Origin: Microcyclospora pomicola
Taxonomy: Eukaryota > Ascomycota > Dothideomycetes > Capnodiales
Direction: 5' to 3'
Length of the DNA: 64,000 nucleotides
Assembly: GCA_002786065.1 (NCBI GenBank)
Contig: NHNY01000018.1
Span: 682,001 to 746,000 of the forward strand
The position numbers and the translations under genes were made by a program. The notes below the pieces were generated by a model. The model ran no database searches, was not told the DNA's origin, and worked only from the letters and a program-made list of their open reading frames with translations. Below are positions 34,869 to 48,529 of this stretch, piece by piece; the first letter of the stretch is position 1; each line of letters begins with the position of its first letter.

Positions 34869-36615
34869 TCAAGCTGTCGCCGCAGCGCGAATCTTCTCAG
34901 CCCTCACAGCTGCAGCAGTCTTGAGAAAAGTCTGTCGCTCATACGTATCCCTGTCGTCCGTCTCCTTCCAAAGACGTTGGATCTCTGCCTTGCGCTCTGC
35001 GCTCCTTGGCTCGAACGCCATCTCGAATGGATCGGGCTTGACGATCAGCAGCGAGTTGGACTTATCAATCGCTGCGGGGATCAGTCGACCCGCGGCATCT
35101 TTTTTCTGCCCCATGTTGAATCCCCATAGTAGACCACCGCAGGACACGAAGGTCTCGTCGCGGGTGATGGACATTCCGAGACATTGGCGCTGACCCCAAC
35201 CGAAAGAGGACATCCCCATGATGGTGGGGAATTGAGTGAGCGGTGCTTGGAAGGTAGGCCAGTCAGGCTCGAGATATCGCTCCGGGCGGAAGTTCTCGGG
35301 GTCGGGGTACTTGGCTGGGTTTCGTAGGAATGCGCTGTATTGATGTTAGCTGCCACAATCTCGGAAAGGGTCTCAACTTTCAACGTACTAGTCTAGAGGA
35401 AGGATGCGCGAGCCCTTGGGAATGAAGTAGCCGTTGTAAAAGTCGTCCGTTTCGACCTCATGAGCAACACCAGTCGGAACGTTTGGTCTCCATCGCATGG
35501 TCTCCTTGATGCAGGCACGAAGGACGGGCATGTTCGGCATATCCGAAAGTTCTGGCATACGTCCACCACAAACATTGTCGATCTCATCTTGACACTTCTT
35601 CTGCCACTCGGGGAAGTGGACCATTGCCAGTAGGAAGTAGTACAATGGACCAGCCACGGTGAAGATACCGACAAGAGCCATCATACCGATTGCGGAAGAC
35701 GCCTCGTAGTCGCCAGAGAGGTTACCAGTCTTGAGGCCTTCGAGATATGTGCGAGTGAACGATGCGCGAGCGTCTCCGGCTGCCATCTTAGCTCTCGTGC
35801 GCATGAGGTTGGCCATCCACCAACCCTGTTGCTCATCATGTCGCTTGCGCTCAGCGATCTTCCAAGGGTTCATGAAGAACGGCAGATCCCATAGTGGTGT
35901 TAGCACGTTGGTGATCGGTCCTGCGGGCGACATCTGAGTGAGCAGGCCCCAAGCGCTTTTGGTGCAATATTCGCTCAAGTCGGGGTCGTCCCAGGTAAGC
36001 GTAGTCATGACTTTGGAAGCCATGTCCTCGAGCTGGAAGCAGAAGTTATCAGGATCCTCAAGCAGTCTCATGTTCCAGCGCTTGGCTTCGTGGTACATGA
36101 TACCATAGTAGCGTGCGTTCGATGCCTCTGTCAGGTAGGAGTGGGTGAACTTTCGCTGACGTGCCCAGTACTCTATGCTGTGATTAGACCAACGCTTCAA
36201 CGATAAGTCGATCGTAACGCTCACCATTCCTGCCCATCAACGGGAGATACTCCATAGATCCATGCGTGCTCTTGGGATCAAACAATGATCGAATCTCTGG
36301 TCGATCGGAGTAGATTTTGGCACGCTTGATCAGCAGATCTTCGGCGACCTTTTCGTCTGAGATAACAATGAATGGAGCCCCAAGCATCTGTGTACGGTAG
36401 ATTGGGCCATATGTATCACCCCACTCCTTGAACTTAAGCCACATGTGCTCAATGGGCAGATCGTGAATGCGACCGATCCAAGGGACCAGAGCAGGACCCG
36501 GGGGCTCTGTCGCCTTGTTCTTCCATGGTGAGGTTGCTTGCAATCGTTGAAATAGAGTCAATACCAGGAACGCGATGAGCGCGAATACAAGGACAATGAG
36601 AGTTATGGTCTGCAT
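34869..36615 (-). CDS. cytochrome P450 monooxygenase
   Basis: Three exons (36615-36225, 36172-35389, 35334-34869) give about 546 residues. The start chosen is ATG 36615, which opens an N-terminal membrane anchor (TLIVLVFALIAFLVLTLF). The Pro-rich hinge PPGPALVPWIGRIHDLP follows. The I-helix region contains GIMALVGIFTVAG-like sequence, the K-helix ExxR is in IKETMRW, and the PERF-type motif is FRPERYL. The heme-binding loop is FGWGQRQCLG with its Cys near residue 443. These establish an ER-anchored microsomal P450. The family looks close to fungal P450s of O-methylsterigmatocystin-oxidoreductase type, a tentative call. The second acceptor (CATAG) was chosen over CACAG because only the former avoids a stop. 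It is divergent from the FAD monooxygenase at 38063. Confidence 0.93.
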
Positions 36616-38062
36616 GGTGACCAAGTTGTTATTCAACGAACAAAGATCAGGCAGAGAGAGTTGGAAGAAGCTGTGAGGTATATCCTCGCAATCACAGGTA
36701 GTACATATGGAAAGAGATGTCGAACGTGCGGATACCAACCTCACCACTCAGACCAGAGGCGCATCGTGCTGATGATCTGCCAATAAGATCATCGTACAGG
36801 TAAGGATATCGCGTGGCGGAATATCATGTTGAGCACGGCTTGCGGGAAATGATCGCTGTTTCATGCATGGTCGTGAGGTCCGGACGGGATAAAGTCAAAA
36901 TGGCTGGTGAGAGATGTCACTGGACGCTCTTGTTGAGTGATGTGCGACCGTACCGTGGATTCCCGTGGGAGTGTAGCCTAACCTTACATCCCAGACGATG
37001 AACCTGACATGTTCAAGCAATGAGGACGAATCGAGCAGAGCCAAATCGATATCTCAGCACATATGATCGGGAGCATCTGGCTGGAACGGTACAGGAACCG
37101 TACCACGGCGTTCCCAACGTCTTGTTGATAGGACGACCAGCGTGCTCATTGATCAAGCAATACCAATCTTACGAGTATTTTGTGCCCTCTCTTGGACGGT
37201 CTAGAACGGGTCTCCAGGTCGAGCCAGGGAATCCTGGCACCTGGCAATCGCTATCTCTTCGCGGACGGGAGTGAGACGCCAACTATTTCATGATAGAGCG
37301 ATGTTGAAGAGATGTTCACTCGGTACAGGTGGATGACACATCATCTATTTGTAGCCTCGAGTCTATGGGCTCTTTGTGCTTGGACCATACACTTTTGGCA
37401 ACATAGGTGATCAGGTCGTCCATAGTAATGAGAGTGCGCTTATGGAAGCTGCATACCTCAATGAAATCAAGTGTATGACGCCTCCATCCGGAACCCATGC
37501 AGGTGCCCACTCGATCACGGCTGTGCACAGTGGAATCACTGCCGGCGGCAGGCATGCCAAAGCACATCCAGCTGTGCTTGGCAGATCAATAACCTGTTCA
37601 TATCAGTGTTTCTCCGATTCAAGCGCAACCACGCTTTGGTTGCGAGCATGTTCGCTTGTTATAGAGCCAGGTCTTAGACGTCGAATTAGAGTTACCAATA
37701 TCCAGACTTCGATTGGCGGCAGACTGTCTAGCACACGATCCCGGACGTATATAGATCACTAGCGTTAGAGATGTGGACAGAAGTCGTGATGCGGAAGCTG
37801 GGACTTCAGGGACAACGAGGATATCGCACAGCTACAACATCTGGGCTTGTCTGCTTACCAGACATGCGAGGTGGAGAGCCGTACCAATCATAGGGTCATC
37901 GGCGGAGGTAGCTCTGTCTTGCCGAGCTCCTGCATGATTAGACCAGACCAACGTGGGCATTGGTGTTGATATCACGTCAGACGTGTAGCTTCGATATTTG
38001 GTAGATCTCTTTTTCTAACATTCCAGACATTTGTGCTTTCATCATTGCAACATAACAGCAAA
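36616..38062. promoter_or_regulatory. 1.45-kb divergent intergenic region, P450 / FAD monooxygenase
   Basis: The two redox genes diverge from this region, so joint control is possible. Small open frames inside show no domain. I could not identify a clear operator, but several short inverted words such as CGGN-type triplets occur. Confidence 0.35.
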
Positions 38063-39700
38063 ATGAACGGCACAAACGGCACAAACGGTACCAACGGTGC
38101 TCATAGCACCAATGGCACATCAAAAATCTATGGCAAGGCGTCTGAGCCCGTAGGAACATTCTCTCCCACTGGTGTTGATGTCCTGGTCGTAGGCACGGGA
38201 TTAGCAGGTCTCACGGCTGCAATTGAGTGTATACGCAAAGGGCACAATGTTCGGGTTTTGGAGAGAGCTGCCACCATCAACACCCTAGGTACGGCAATCA
38301 ACAAGAATCGCCAAGAACACATCTCTAATAAGCTCAACCAGGTGACATGTACTTCATGGGCCTTCCAGCCACCAGATTCTTCAAGCATTGGCCCGAGATG
38401 AAGGCAGAATACGAAGCCATTGGTCTACACAATGCCTGGATCGAGACTTTTCAACACTCGGGCAAACTCACTGTGCCCAAGATGTATGTTGCAAAGCGTC
38501 TCGCTGCGGCAGGCCTGGACCCAAACACACCGCCTGGAACTTTCCAGCTCCGTCCACTTATCTACAAGATGTTTGTGCGACAAGTCGAAAAGCTCGGGGT
38601 GAACATTGAGTTCAACACCAGAATCGTGGATTACTTCGAGGACGAGCAGAGTGGCAAAGCTGGCTGTGTCTCGGATGACGGTCGCAAATTCGAGGCGGAC
38701 GTCGTGATTGCCGCTGATGGCGTAGGCTCCAAATCACAGAAGATTGTCGGGGGTCAAGTACGTGCAGTCTCTTCCGGTCGAGCTATGTGGCGCGCAGCCT
38801 TCCCGATCGAAAATCTAGATAAGAACCCATCCGTCAAAGAGCATTTCACAATGGTCGGGCCGGACAACAGCGAGCCCATTGTTCGAACGTACCTCGGGCC
38901 TGGAACGTATGCCATGGCCTTGACCAGACCCGAAACAATGATTTGGATCATCAATCACAACGCCACTGATACCTCGTCGGAAAGCTGGAGCAATACCATT
39001 GAGCCGAAAGAGGTTCTGGACAACATGGACAAAGGTGTAGGAAAACGGACCTGGGACCAGAACTTCAAGGACTTGATTGCCTGCACTCCTTCCAACACTA
39101 TTGTCAACTTTGAGCTGCTATGGCGAGATCCTCAGCCGAGCTGGTCTTCCCCAGCTTCACGGGTTGTGCAGATCGGCGACGCTGCGCATTCATTCCTCCC
39201 AGCCTCTGGAAACGGTGCAACACAAGCTATCGAGGATGCAGTCTCGATCGCATCCTGTCTTCATCTTGGAGGCAAGGAAAACATTCCAGATGCTGTCCAA
39301 GCTCACATTCGCTTCCGGTAAGTTCGCTACGTCTTCTGCATAGGACGCCTTATACTAACACAGACTCCGTAGGTTCGTCCGGAACGCTTGCGCGCAGAAG
39401 GTTGGATTCTCCAATGCCGAACTTCTTCAAGACACGGATTGGGATGAGGTGGAGATCGACCCACGTAAAGCGCAGCCAAAACACCCCCGCTGGGTATGGG
39501 AGCACGATCCAGAGCCGTATACGTATGAGAACTACGAGAAGAATGTGGAGACGATGAAGAAGGGCATTCGATTTGACGAGAGTGGTATACCACCAAACTA
39601 CCCTCCAGGATACAAGTATGAGCCATGGACCATCGCGGAGATCATGGAGAGAATGAAGAACGGACAGCCTGTGGAACTCGGAGCAGGTAATTGGGATTAG
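38063..39700 (+). CDS. FAD-dependent monooxygenase (salicylate-hydroxylase-like), NGT-repeat N-terminus
   Basis: Three exons (38063-38288, 38342-39317, 39373-39700) give about 509 residues. After a low-complexity N-terminus with NGTNGTNGTNG come the FAD dinucleotide fold VDVLVVGTGLAGLTAAIE (about residues 38-55), the DG motif VVIAADGVGSKS, and the second FAD site IGDAAHSFLPASGNGATQAIEDA. This is the group-A aromatic hydroxylase architecture of fungal salicylate hydroxylases and secondary-metabolite tailoring enzymes. The first intron (38289-38341) interrupts the codon after INTL; its removal restores LGDMYFMGLP. The C-terminal extension (WEHDPEPYTYENYEK) is common in fungal members. It is paired head to head with a P450. 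The substrate is unknown. Confidence 0.9.
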
Positions 39701-39951
39701 ACGAGCGCAGGCATCAACCACCATGCGCGATCATAAATGTTCATGAAGTCATTAATCAGTCCTGTGGAACTGCTGCTTGCCTGGCACTTGAAATTTTCCC
39801 GTATAGATTTTGCTTGCACTCGCATCTCAAAAGGAAATGACATCGATTCCATCTGCTGGATGCATGCCATACGATGGACAGGTCAAGTAAAATTCAACTT
39901 GTCAGACAAAACCAAAACAGATCGATGTGCAGTTGCACACCGATGATGATA

Positions 39952-40067
39952 TGACAAGAGGGGGATTCGAACCCCCGCGGGCAAAGCCCATGAGAATGCT
40001 GCACGATGTATTCCATCGAGTAAGCTTGCGCTTGAGTCACACGCCATAACCACTCGGCCATCTTGCC
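39952..40067 (-). tRNA. tRNA-Leu(CAA) with a 36-base intron
   Basis: Read on the minus strand, the acceptor strand GGCAAGA pairs with TCTTGTC (one G-U), followed by discriminator A at 39952. The D-arm GCCGAGTGGTTATGGC, T-arm GGGGG-TTCGAAT-CCCCC and a long variable arm GGGCTTTGCCC fit a class II tRNA. The anticodon loop reads CTCAAG with anticodon CAA. A 36-base intron (39995-40030) sits after the purine next to the anticodon, the canonical place. The anticodon stem has two G-U pairs. Intron-bearing tRNA-Leu(CAA) is usual in fungi. Confidence 0.92.
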
Positions 40068-40523
40068 GTGTATTTCTAAGCACGACTCACAGATGTCAAT
40101 ATATACCCCATGCAATTTGCACAACCACGATCTATGAAAGAGCCCGTGGGAGAGCAGCCCCGTTGCGCAGGTAGGCACAGAAAGTGAGAGGTACTGTACG
40201 CATCACACAATTCGCAGAGCATCGAAGCATAACAATAATCCCTGGCAACATATTATATTGTCCCTCGGTTGCTCGTGCAGCGCAGGTGTAGGCTTCGTCA
40301 TGGGCGACGCGAGCTCGGACTGGCAACGCGACATGTCCAAAGTCCGCCGCTGTTGCTCTTCACAACCGAGCTAGTAAATAAAGTCCATGGCAGCTTTCTT
40401 CAAGATCAATCGATCAATCTTGTGGACTCCACTCAACCATGCTAATGCCTTAGTTGCATACACTCCTAACGATTCGCTCTTCTAGATCGTCGGTCCTTTC
40501 CCGGCATCGAGCATCCCAGAAAC
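40068..40523. other. intergenic, no gene seen
   Basis: Flank of the tRNA gene and promoter side of the Cdc14-like gene. No coding signal is visible. Confidence 0.5.
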
Positions 40524-41507
40524 ATGGAATCGCTGCTGCTGTTATCCTTCGACAACTTGTCGTCTCGCGATAGCCATCGCATCAGCAAGGGATTGCGCCA
40601 GATCGAAGGCTTGCTGGCGCGGTTATGTCTTTCTACCGAGCGGTTGTCGCCTCATAAGCGACAGAAGTCATCGGCTGGGCAAAACCAAAACCAGAGCGAG
40701 GGGAAAGGTCTACGAGAATTGAGAAAAGATGCAGCCTTCAGGGAATTCTTTCGGTTACAGGAGGGCTTCCAATGGAATGGTATGCAACAAGCAGTGATCA
40801 ACCCAGACAGCCTTCGAGTCTGAACTAACACACATCTCATAGTCGCTGGACGCCTCCTAGCAACCCTTGAGCGCCTGATGGGCATGTCAAGCTCCTCACA
40901 ATCAATCGACCTTGTCATCACCTCCACTCTCACCATCCTCCAAGGCACATTGCTCCTCCACCCACCCTCACGCACACTCTTCACGCGCGAAGACTTCATG
41001 AACCTGCTCCTCGATCTGCTCGATTACTCGAACCCTCCACGCATCCAGTCCCAAGCGCTGCTCGTCCTCGTCACCGCCCTGCTCGATTGTCCAGCCAACA
41101 CGCGCTGCTTCGAGAACGTCGACGGCTTGTTGACCGTCACCAGCCTGTTCAAGAGCCGCGGCACGACCAAAGACGTCAAGATGCGCACTCTGGAATTCCT
41201 CTACTTCTACCTCATGCCCGAGGCTGCGCCCGCGAACTCGGCGAGCGTGCCGAACGCGGCAGTGCAGCGGAGCCCAAGCAAGGTCGATGCATATGCACAA
41301 CATGCGCGGACACATTCAGGCGACAGCGAGGGCAGAGCAATGGATATTGATGTCGAGCCGGAAGAGACGAAGGTGACGAAGACAACGGACGAGAAGCAGC
41401 GGCTACTTGGAAGATATCTAAACAACGTCGCCGAGCTGGTTCATGATCTGCAGGAGAGCGCGACTTTCTCGGCGGCGGTAGATATTCCTGCTGTTGTGTC
41501 TAGTTGA
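40524..41507 (+). CDS. Cdc14-like septation initiation network protein (Sid1 partner)
   Basis: Two exons (40524-40779, 40843-41507) give about 306 residues. This is the fission-yeast-type Cdc14, the binding partner of the Sid1 kinase in the septation initiation network, and not the budding-yeast phosphatase of the same name. It has an all-helical Armadillo-like layout: MESLLLLSFDNLSSRD, a Lys/Gln-rich linker, FREFFRLQEGFQWNV, then helices such as LLATLERLM, LVITSTLTILQGTLLLHP, REDFMNLLLDLLDY and TLEFLYFYLMPE. It ends with a helix preceded by the family-like DEKQRLLGRYLNNVAELV. In filamentous fungi the complex promotes septum formation. The intron carries CTAAC as a branch site. Confidence 0.88.
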
Positions 41508-42047
41508 CGAGCAAGGTTGCCACTTTGAGGGTACTGGCGTTTGATCGATCTTTTTGGGGAGCGAGGCGCAAATTCCTTTGGACTTTACTGCATTCGAGCA
41601 CGGGTTTCGCATTACGAGGATTTGATCATTGCATTAGGGTTTGCGACAGTCTCTTGGGGTTTTGGTGCATGTTGGTTGCATGGAGCTGCAATGACGCTTG
41701 TTTAATTTCTGCACGGGGCTGGCTAGCAGGAGAGTGCCTTGCTGGCCGGGAACACATCGTGACTATATGATCATAATGATTATCCATTCAATTTGCGATC
41801 CGTAATCTCATACGTTTATGCGTCTGAAACAGTCAAGCTTCTGTAGAGGTATAGATTTGATTGATTGCCATACTGAGCTCGATAGTCCATGATCTGCCCG
41901 CGATCAATCCATGTCCGTTCTGTACACTAACACGAGCATCTGCTGCATGTAGCTTTCCTATCTTCACACCAGACATATCCATGCGACCCCAATCTCGACT
42001 TCGATCAGCGCGGCTATCGGTCACGCATAGTCCAGTTCGTGAATGGC
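41508..42047. other. intergenic between convergent genes, no gene seen
   Basis: Spacer between two converging 3' ends; frames are short and uninformative. Confidence 0.55.
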
Positions 42048-42496
42048 TTAGATCATCAGTCTTTCGACCTTGTCCTTAAGCGCGCGGATCTGGTTCATCA
42101 AGTCACTGGCCTCGTTGGTCGTAATGCTGCAGCTGATGACGGCTCTGCTCACACCGCAGGCACGGCCGAGGGCCATCTTGCTTGGGACGTAGACCTGTAC
42201 ATTGCGCAACAGTCAGCACTTCTGCTTATCTCTCCATTCCTCTCATGCGACCAGAGTGAACATACATAAGGAGTGTTCTTGTCCTCACACAGCAACGGCA
42301 AGTGCAGGAGAATCGCCAATGGGGCAGTGTCGGCCGCGAGGATGATGATCTCCGAGATACCACGGTTGAGCGTCTTGGTGGCCTCGTTGGCGCCCTTCTT
42401 GAGCTGGCGGTAGTGGGTCGCTTGCTGCACAAGGTCGAGGATTTCCTGTGTCAGGGCCTGGTCGGCGACTGGCCAAGCAGCGGATTCGCTAGCCAT
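42048..42496 (-). CDS. SNU13: Snu13 (15.5K), L7Ae-family RNA-binding protein
   Basis: Two exons (42496-42266, 42194-42048) give about 125 residues, the normal length. Snu13 binds kink-turn RNA in U4 snRNA of the U4/U6.U5 tri-snRNP and in box C/D snoRNPs, and so acts in splicing and rRNA 2'-O-methylation in the nucleus. Almost the whole protein is the L7Ae domain: [22 protein letters not shown] is the K-turn-binding surface, followed by [45 protein letters not shown]. The single intron falls between PY and VYVPSK. It is divergent from the V-ATPase subunit c gene, and its paralogue NHP2 lies about 4 kb to the right. Confidence 0.97.
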
Positions 42497-42873
42497 GCTG
42501 GAGGATAGATGAGGAGATGAGGAGGTATGATCGGATCGGGATTTTCTCGTGACAAGGCTCGCCCAAGTTTGAATGAGGGTTCACGGCCTTGTGGATTTTG
42601 TCGAGTATAGAGAGGAATGCGACGGACCTTCATTGCAGACGGCATCTCAAAAATTCGTGAGCGGAGGACATGGCGGCAAGACGGGCCGATCCCGCTAGCT
42701 CGCAGCGCTGCGGGCTGTTCTTTGCTTGCTGCTGGCGAAGTTCGTCACCACGTTTCCAACGACCACTTATCTCGCCCTACACACGATACCGCATCGACCT
42801 CAATCTCATCGCCATCAGAGGATATCTCGTCGACTTACACTAGGTCCATTCACCGTCCTCACCGACCGCCATA
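42497..42873. promoter_or_regulatory. shared divergent promoter region, SNU13 / VMA3
   Basis: The 377 bases between the start codons serve both housekeeping genes. No TATA box is evident. Confidence 0.4.
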
Positions 42874-43833
42874 ATGTCTTCAGATCTCTGGTGAGTACAA
42901 GCTGTTTGGGCGAAGGAGGAGCTTGGGGCGAGGCGCCAGGGTTGCAATGCTCTCTGGCGCAACCCCGAAGGCCTTTGCATGTGCCTCAATAGCTCAATCG
43001 CTGACTGTATAATCTCCATAGCCCCGTGTATGCCGTAAGTCTTCCTCGTAAGCCGCCAGATACGAGTCACGACGTCCTTTTACGTTGCCGCTGCACCGGC
43101 ACCTCCTTCACACGATGCGAAGGCTCGTCAAGCGACAGGGACCGAGCGATAAAGACCTCACACGGCGGCATAACATACATTGGAGGTCTATATGTACTGA
43201 CAAGCGAACGTAGCCGTTCTTTGGAGCGATGGGTTGCACCAGCGCCATTGTCTTCACCTGCTTCGGCGCCGCCTACGGAACCGCAAAGGCTGGCGTGGGT
43301 ATCTCTGCTATGGGTGTCCTCAGGCCTGACCTGATTGTCAAGAGTACGTGCAAACCCTTGAGTAGTGACAGCTTCGTACGAAAGCATTCGCTCCGCCAGT
43401 CTCGCGCCAAGATGTTGAAGCTGTAGCACTACTAACACCACTGCTACAGACATCATTCCAGTCATTATGGCTGGTATCATTGCCATCTACGGTCTCGTCG
43501 TGTCAGTCCTGATCTCCAACGACCTCAAGCAGAAGACATCGCTCTTCTCCGGTTTCATCCAACTCGGTGCTGGTCTTTCCGTCGGTCTTGCTGGTCTTGC
43601 TGCTGGTTTCGCCATTGGCATTGTTGGTGATGCTGGTGTCCGTGGTACCGCACAGCAACCCAGGCTCTTCGTCGGCATGATTCTGATTCTCATTTTCGCC
43701 GAAGTGTTGGGTGAGTTAAGGGCACAACTGAGCTCAATGGCTTTACATCGCTGACGCACTCTTCGTAGGTCTGTACGGATTGATCGTGGCGCTGCTCATG
43801 AACTCGCGAACATCGGACGCCGCGGCCTGCTAG
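42874..43833 (+). CDS. VMA3: V-type ATPase 16-kDa proteolipid, subunit c
   Basis: Five exons (42874-42890, 43022-43034, 43214-43343, 43450-43710, 43769-43833) give 161 residues. Subunit c forms the proton-translocating ring of the Vo sector in vacuolar membranes. Four hydrophobic helices are visible. The fourth carries the proton-binding Glu in [15 protein letters not shown], and the loop [14 protein letters not shown] is diagnostic. The N-terminus joins as [18 protein letters not shown] only if a 13-base micro-exon (43022-43034) is included. All introns are GT-AG. Length and motifs match the vacuolar Vma3 group, not Vma11 or Vma16. Confidence 0.96.
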
Positions 43834-46084
<2,251 letters not shown>

Positions 46085-46489
46085 GTAGATACAATTCACA
46101 TACAGTTGCGTGAGCAACGGAGTTTGAGAGCACCTATTCCTTTAGAGTAATGCTGCTGTTACACTGTCCGCATTCAAAGTTTCGTCAATTGGGGACTATG
46201 CTGCATGAGAATGTAAGCATGCATCGTGTGTGATAAGGAATACAGTGTAGCATATAAGAATCCCAATGATGTCTACCATCAAAAACGCTAGCCTTGGCAT
46301 GATTGGCCCGAGCTTCTTGAATTCTCGACCGACAGCTAGCATGCGAGGAAAAAGTTCCAATTCGAGCTTCGTTCCGACCACACCTCTCGGCCGCACATAA
46401 TCACACCCAATATCGTCACGGCTGAGCTATCCATTGCATAAAGTCTTGCCTTGCAGTCTACAGATATCCCAGCATCTTCATACCAAGTC
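46085..46489. other. intergenic, no gene seen
   Basis: Short spacer holding the terminator side of SFA1 and the promoter of NHP2. Confidence 0.5.
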
Positions 46490-47255
46490 ATGTCAAAGGT
46501 CGACACCGACGCCGCGGCGCGCAAAGCCGCGAAGAAGGAGGAAAAGAAGAAGCGCAAGCACTCTGAGGTCGGCGTAGCGGATGAGGCCTCGACGCCTAAG
46601 AAGGAGAAGAAAGACAAGAAGCGCAAGTCGTCTTCGGCGGTCGATGGCGACGTGAGCATGGTGGACAGCAGTGCCGTGAAGGATGACGAGGACGAGGACG
46701 TCCAGCCGAATGTCGTGGTGGAGTTGAAGGTTGAGGCTGCGCTCGTGCCGTTCGCCAACCCACTGTGCGATGAGAAGAGCCAGAAGAAGGTGCTCAAGGG
46801 AGTCAAGAAAGGTAGGTCTTATGCTGTGGCCCTACACGCTTGGGGTTTCGAGACACATGTGCTAACACGATTGTTACTCAGCCGCCAAATCCAAAGCTCT
46901 GCGCCGTGGTGTTAAAGAATGCGTCAAGTCCATCCGGAAATCGCCGCTGGCATCCCCTCACACGACCGCTGGCACGCTCCCTCCCGGAATCGTCGTGCTC
47001 GCCGCTGACATCTCGCCCATGGACGTCATCTCACACATCCCGGTGCTTTGCGAAGACCACGGCATCCCGTACGTCTACGTCCCCAGCCGCGCAGAGCTGG
47101 GTGCTGCCGGCAACACGAAGCGGCCGACATCGGTGGTGATGATCGGACGAGGTGTAGGCAAGGGCGTGGAAGAGGAGAAGAAGGGCGAGTGGGAGGAGAG
47201 CTACGGCGAGCTGTTCAAGGTGGCCTCGAAGCTGGGCGAGAGCGTGAAGGTCTGA
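46490..47255 (+). CDS. NHP2: Nhp2, H/ACA ribonucleoprotein subunit 2
   Basis: Two exons (46490-46811, 46882-47255) give about 231 residues. Nhp2 is the L7Ae-type core protein of box H/ACA snoRNPs that guide rRNA pseudouridylation in the nucleolus. Residues 1-75 are a Lys/Glu-rich tail (KKEEKKKRKHSE, KKEKKDKKRK) that resembles a nucleolar targeting signal and is longer than in budding yeast. The L7Ae domain follows: PFANPLCDEKSQKKVLKGVKKAAK, RRGVKECVKSIRKS, GIVVLAADISPMDVISHIPVLCEDHGIPYVYVPSRAELG, then KRPTSVVMIG. The frame opens leftward to 46451 only through a TTG, so ATG 46490 is the start. The closest paralogue in the window is SNU13. Confidence 0.95.
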
Positions 47256-48529
47256 GCATGTCGCTCCGTGGGATGCTGGATCTGTATGCGTAGGCCATGT
47301 TTTTGGTGATGGTCCATGTGGATGTGCTTTATGGGGACTGGCGTTCAGCTGGAGTTTTCATGGTCTTGAGAGAAGACTGGGGTTGGCGCAGATCGGTTCG
47401 TGTCATCTTTTGTATTTGTGTCTGTACGAGCAGAGAACACCATGCCCAGTGGACAGTATCGCACTTTGTCAAGACGTCGATGCCACAACGCTTAGTACCG
47501 ATCCAAACCTGTGCTAAGGTATATCTCATTCTGTACACCTCAAGAAGCTGCTCTTCGCTCTGAGCAGGTAGAAGCGAGGGATGACACGTCTTCCCCTCTC
47601 TTCCACTTGCTCCTCACGCCCACGTCTTCGATTCGAAAGAGCTTCAGGCCGCGTTCCATCTGCCGAGTACCAAGCACTCGAGGCGAGGAAGAGTGCCCAC
47701 GTCAAGCTTTACGAGTATGGCGTACCACTGTACGGAGAATGTTCGTTGATGACCAAGCAGCGTAAATGCGAGGATATTGACATTCCTATGAAAACCTAGA
47801 GTGCGTAGTGGAACAGACGTTGTCTTGACCAAGAAGCTATGCTTGCCAGAGCGCTGCTCGTGGCCGCCGAAGCGAAGCCCAACTCTACCGTTCGCAGGTC
47901 AGACAAGATACGGGGGATAAGTGCAACAAGAACGCTTCTTACTACACTGTAGGAAGCGTGGGCTGGGCTTTGATGTGTATCCTCATGCTTCGCTATCGGC
48001 ATGGTCGAGTTACAGTATCTTGAGGTATCCATTGTCTCTAGCAGAACCTTTTACGTGCCCTCGAACGAAAGCCTGTGGTCACTGTGTCAGGCCTTCATCT
48101 GCCCGAGGTCGGATCCTTTAACTCTGACTGTCTCAAGGAGTCCACAGACGAGTTCGACCGATGCAGAACGACGTCTGTGGGCTGGTCGTGGGCACAGACA
48201 GACAGTTCTGATCCATGCGGAAGTAGAGTTGTCCCTGGTAAGACGTCGGTCAAGCGCAAAGTCACATATGAGGAGGAAAGGAGAAGCGATAGATAGCAGC
48301 TCATCTGCTTCGTCTCGGCGATATCCCATACCTATACACTTTTCTGCTCCTGTTCGAAGCATACGCTCCAAGCATTCATCCATGCTCCGCTCGAGCACAT
48401 TTTACTTCGCGTAGATTTTGTCATCATCATTATCTGTACACCGCCATAATATCGCACATCAAACGTAAAGCTGTCATCATGTCGGAAGGTCACAGCATCT
48501 TAGCGTGCCCTGCAAAGGCCACGGAGTAT
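47256..48529. other. 1.3-kb intergenic region between convergent genes
   Basis: Frames here are short, lack coherent composition and have no domain. Nothing else is recognised. Confidence 0.5.
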
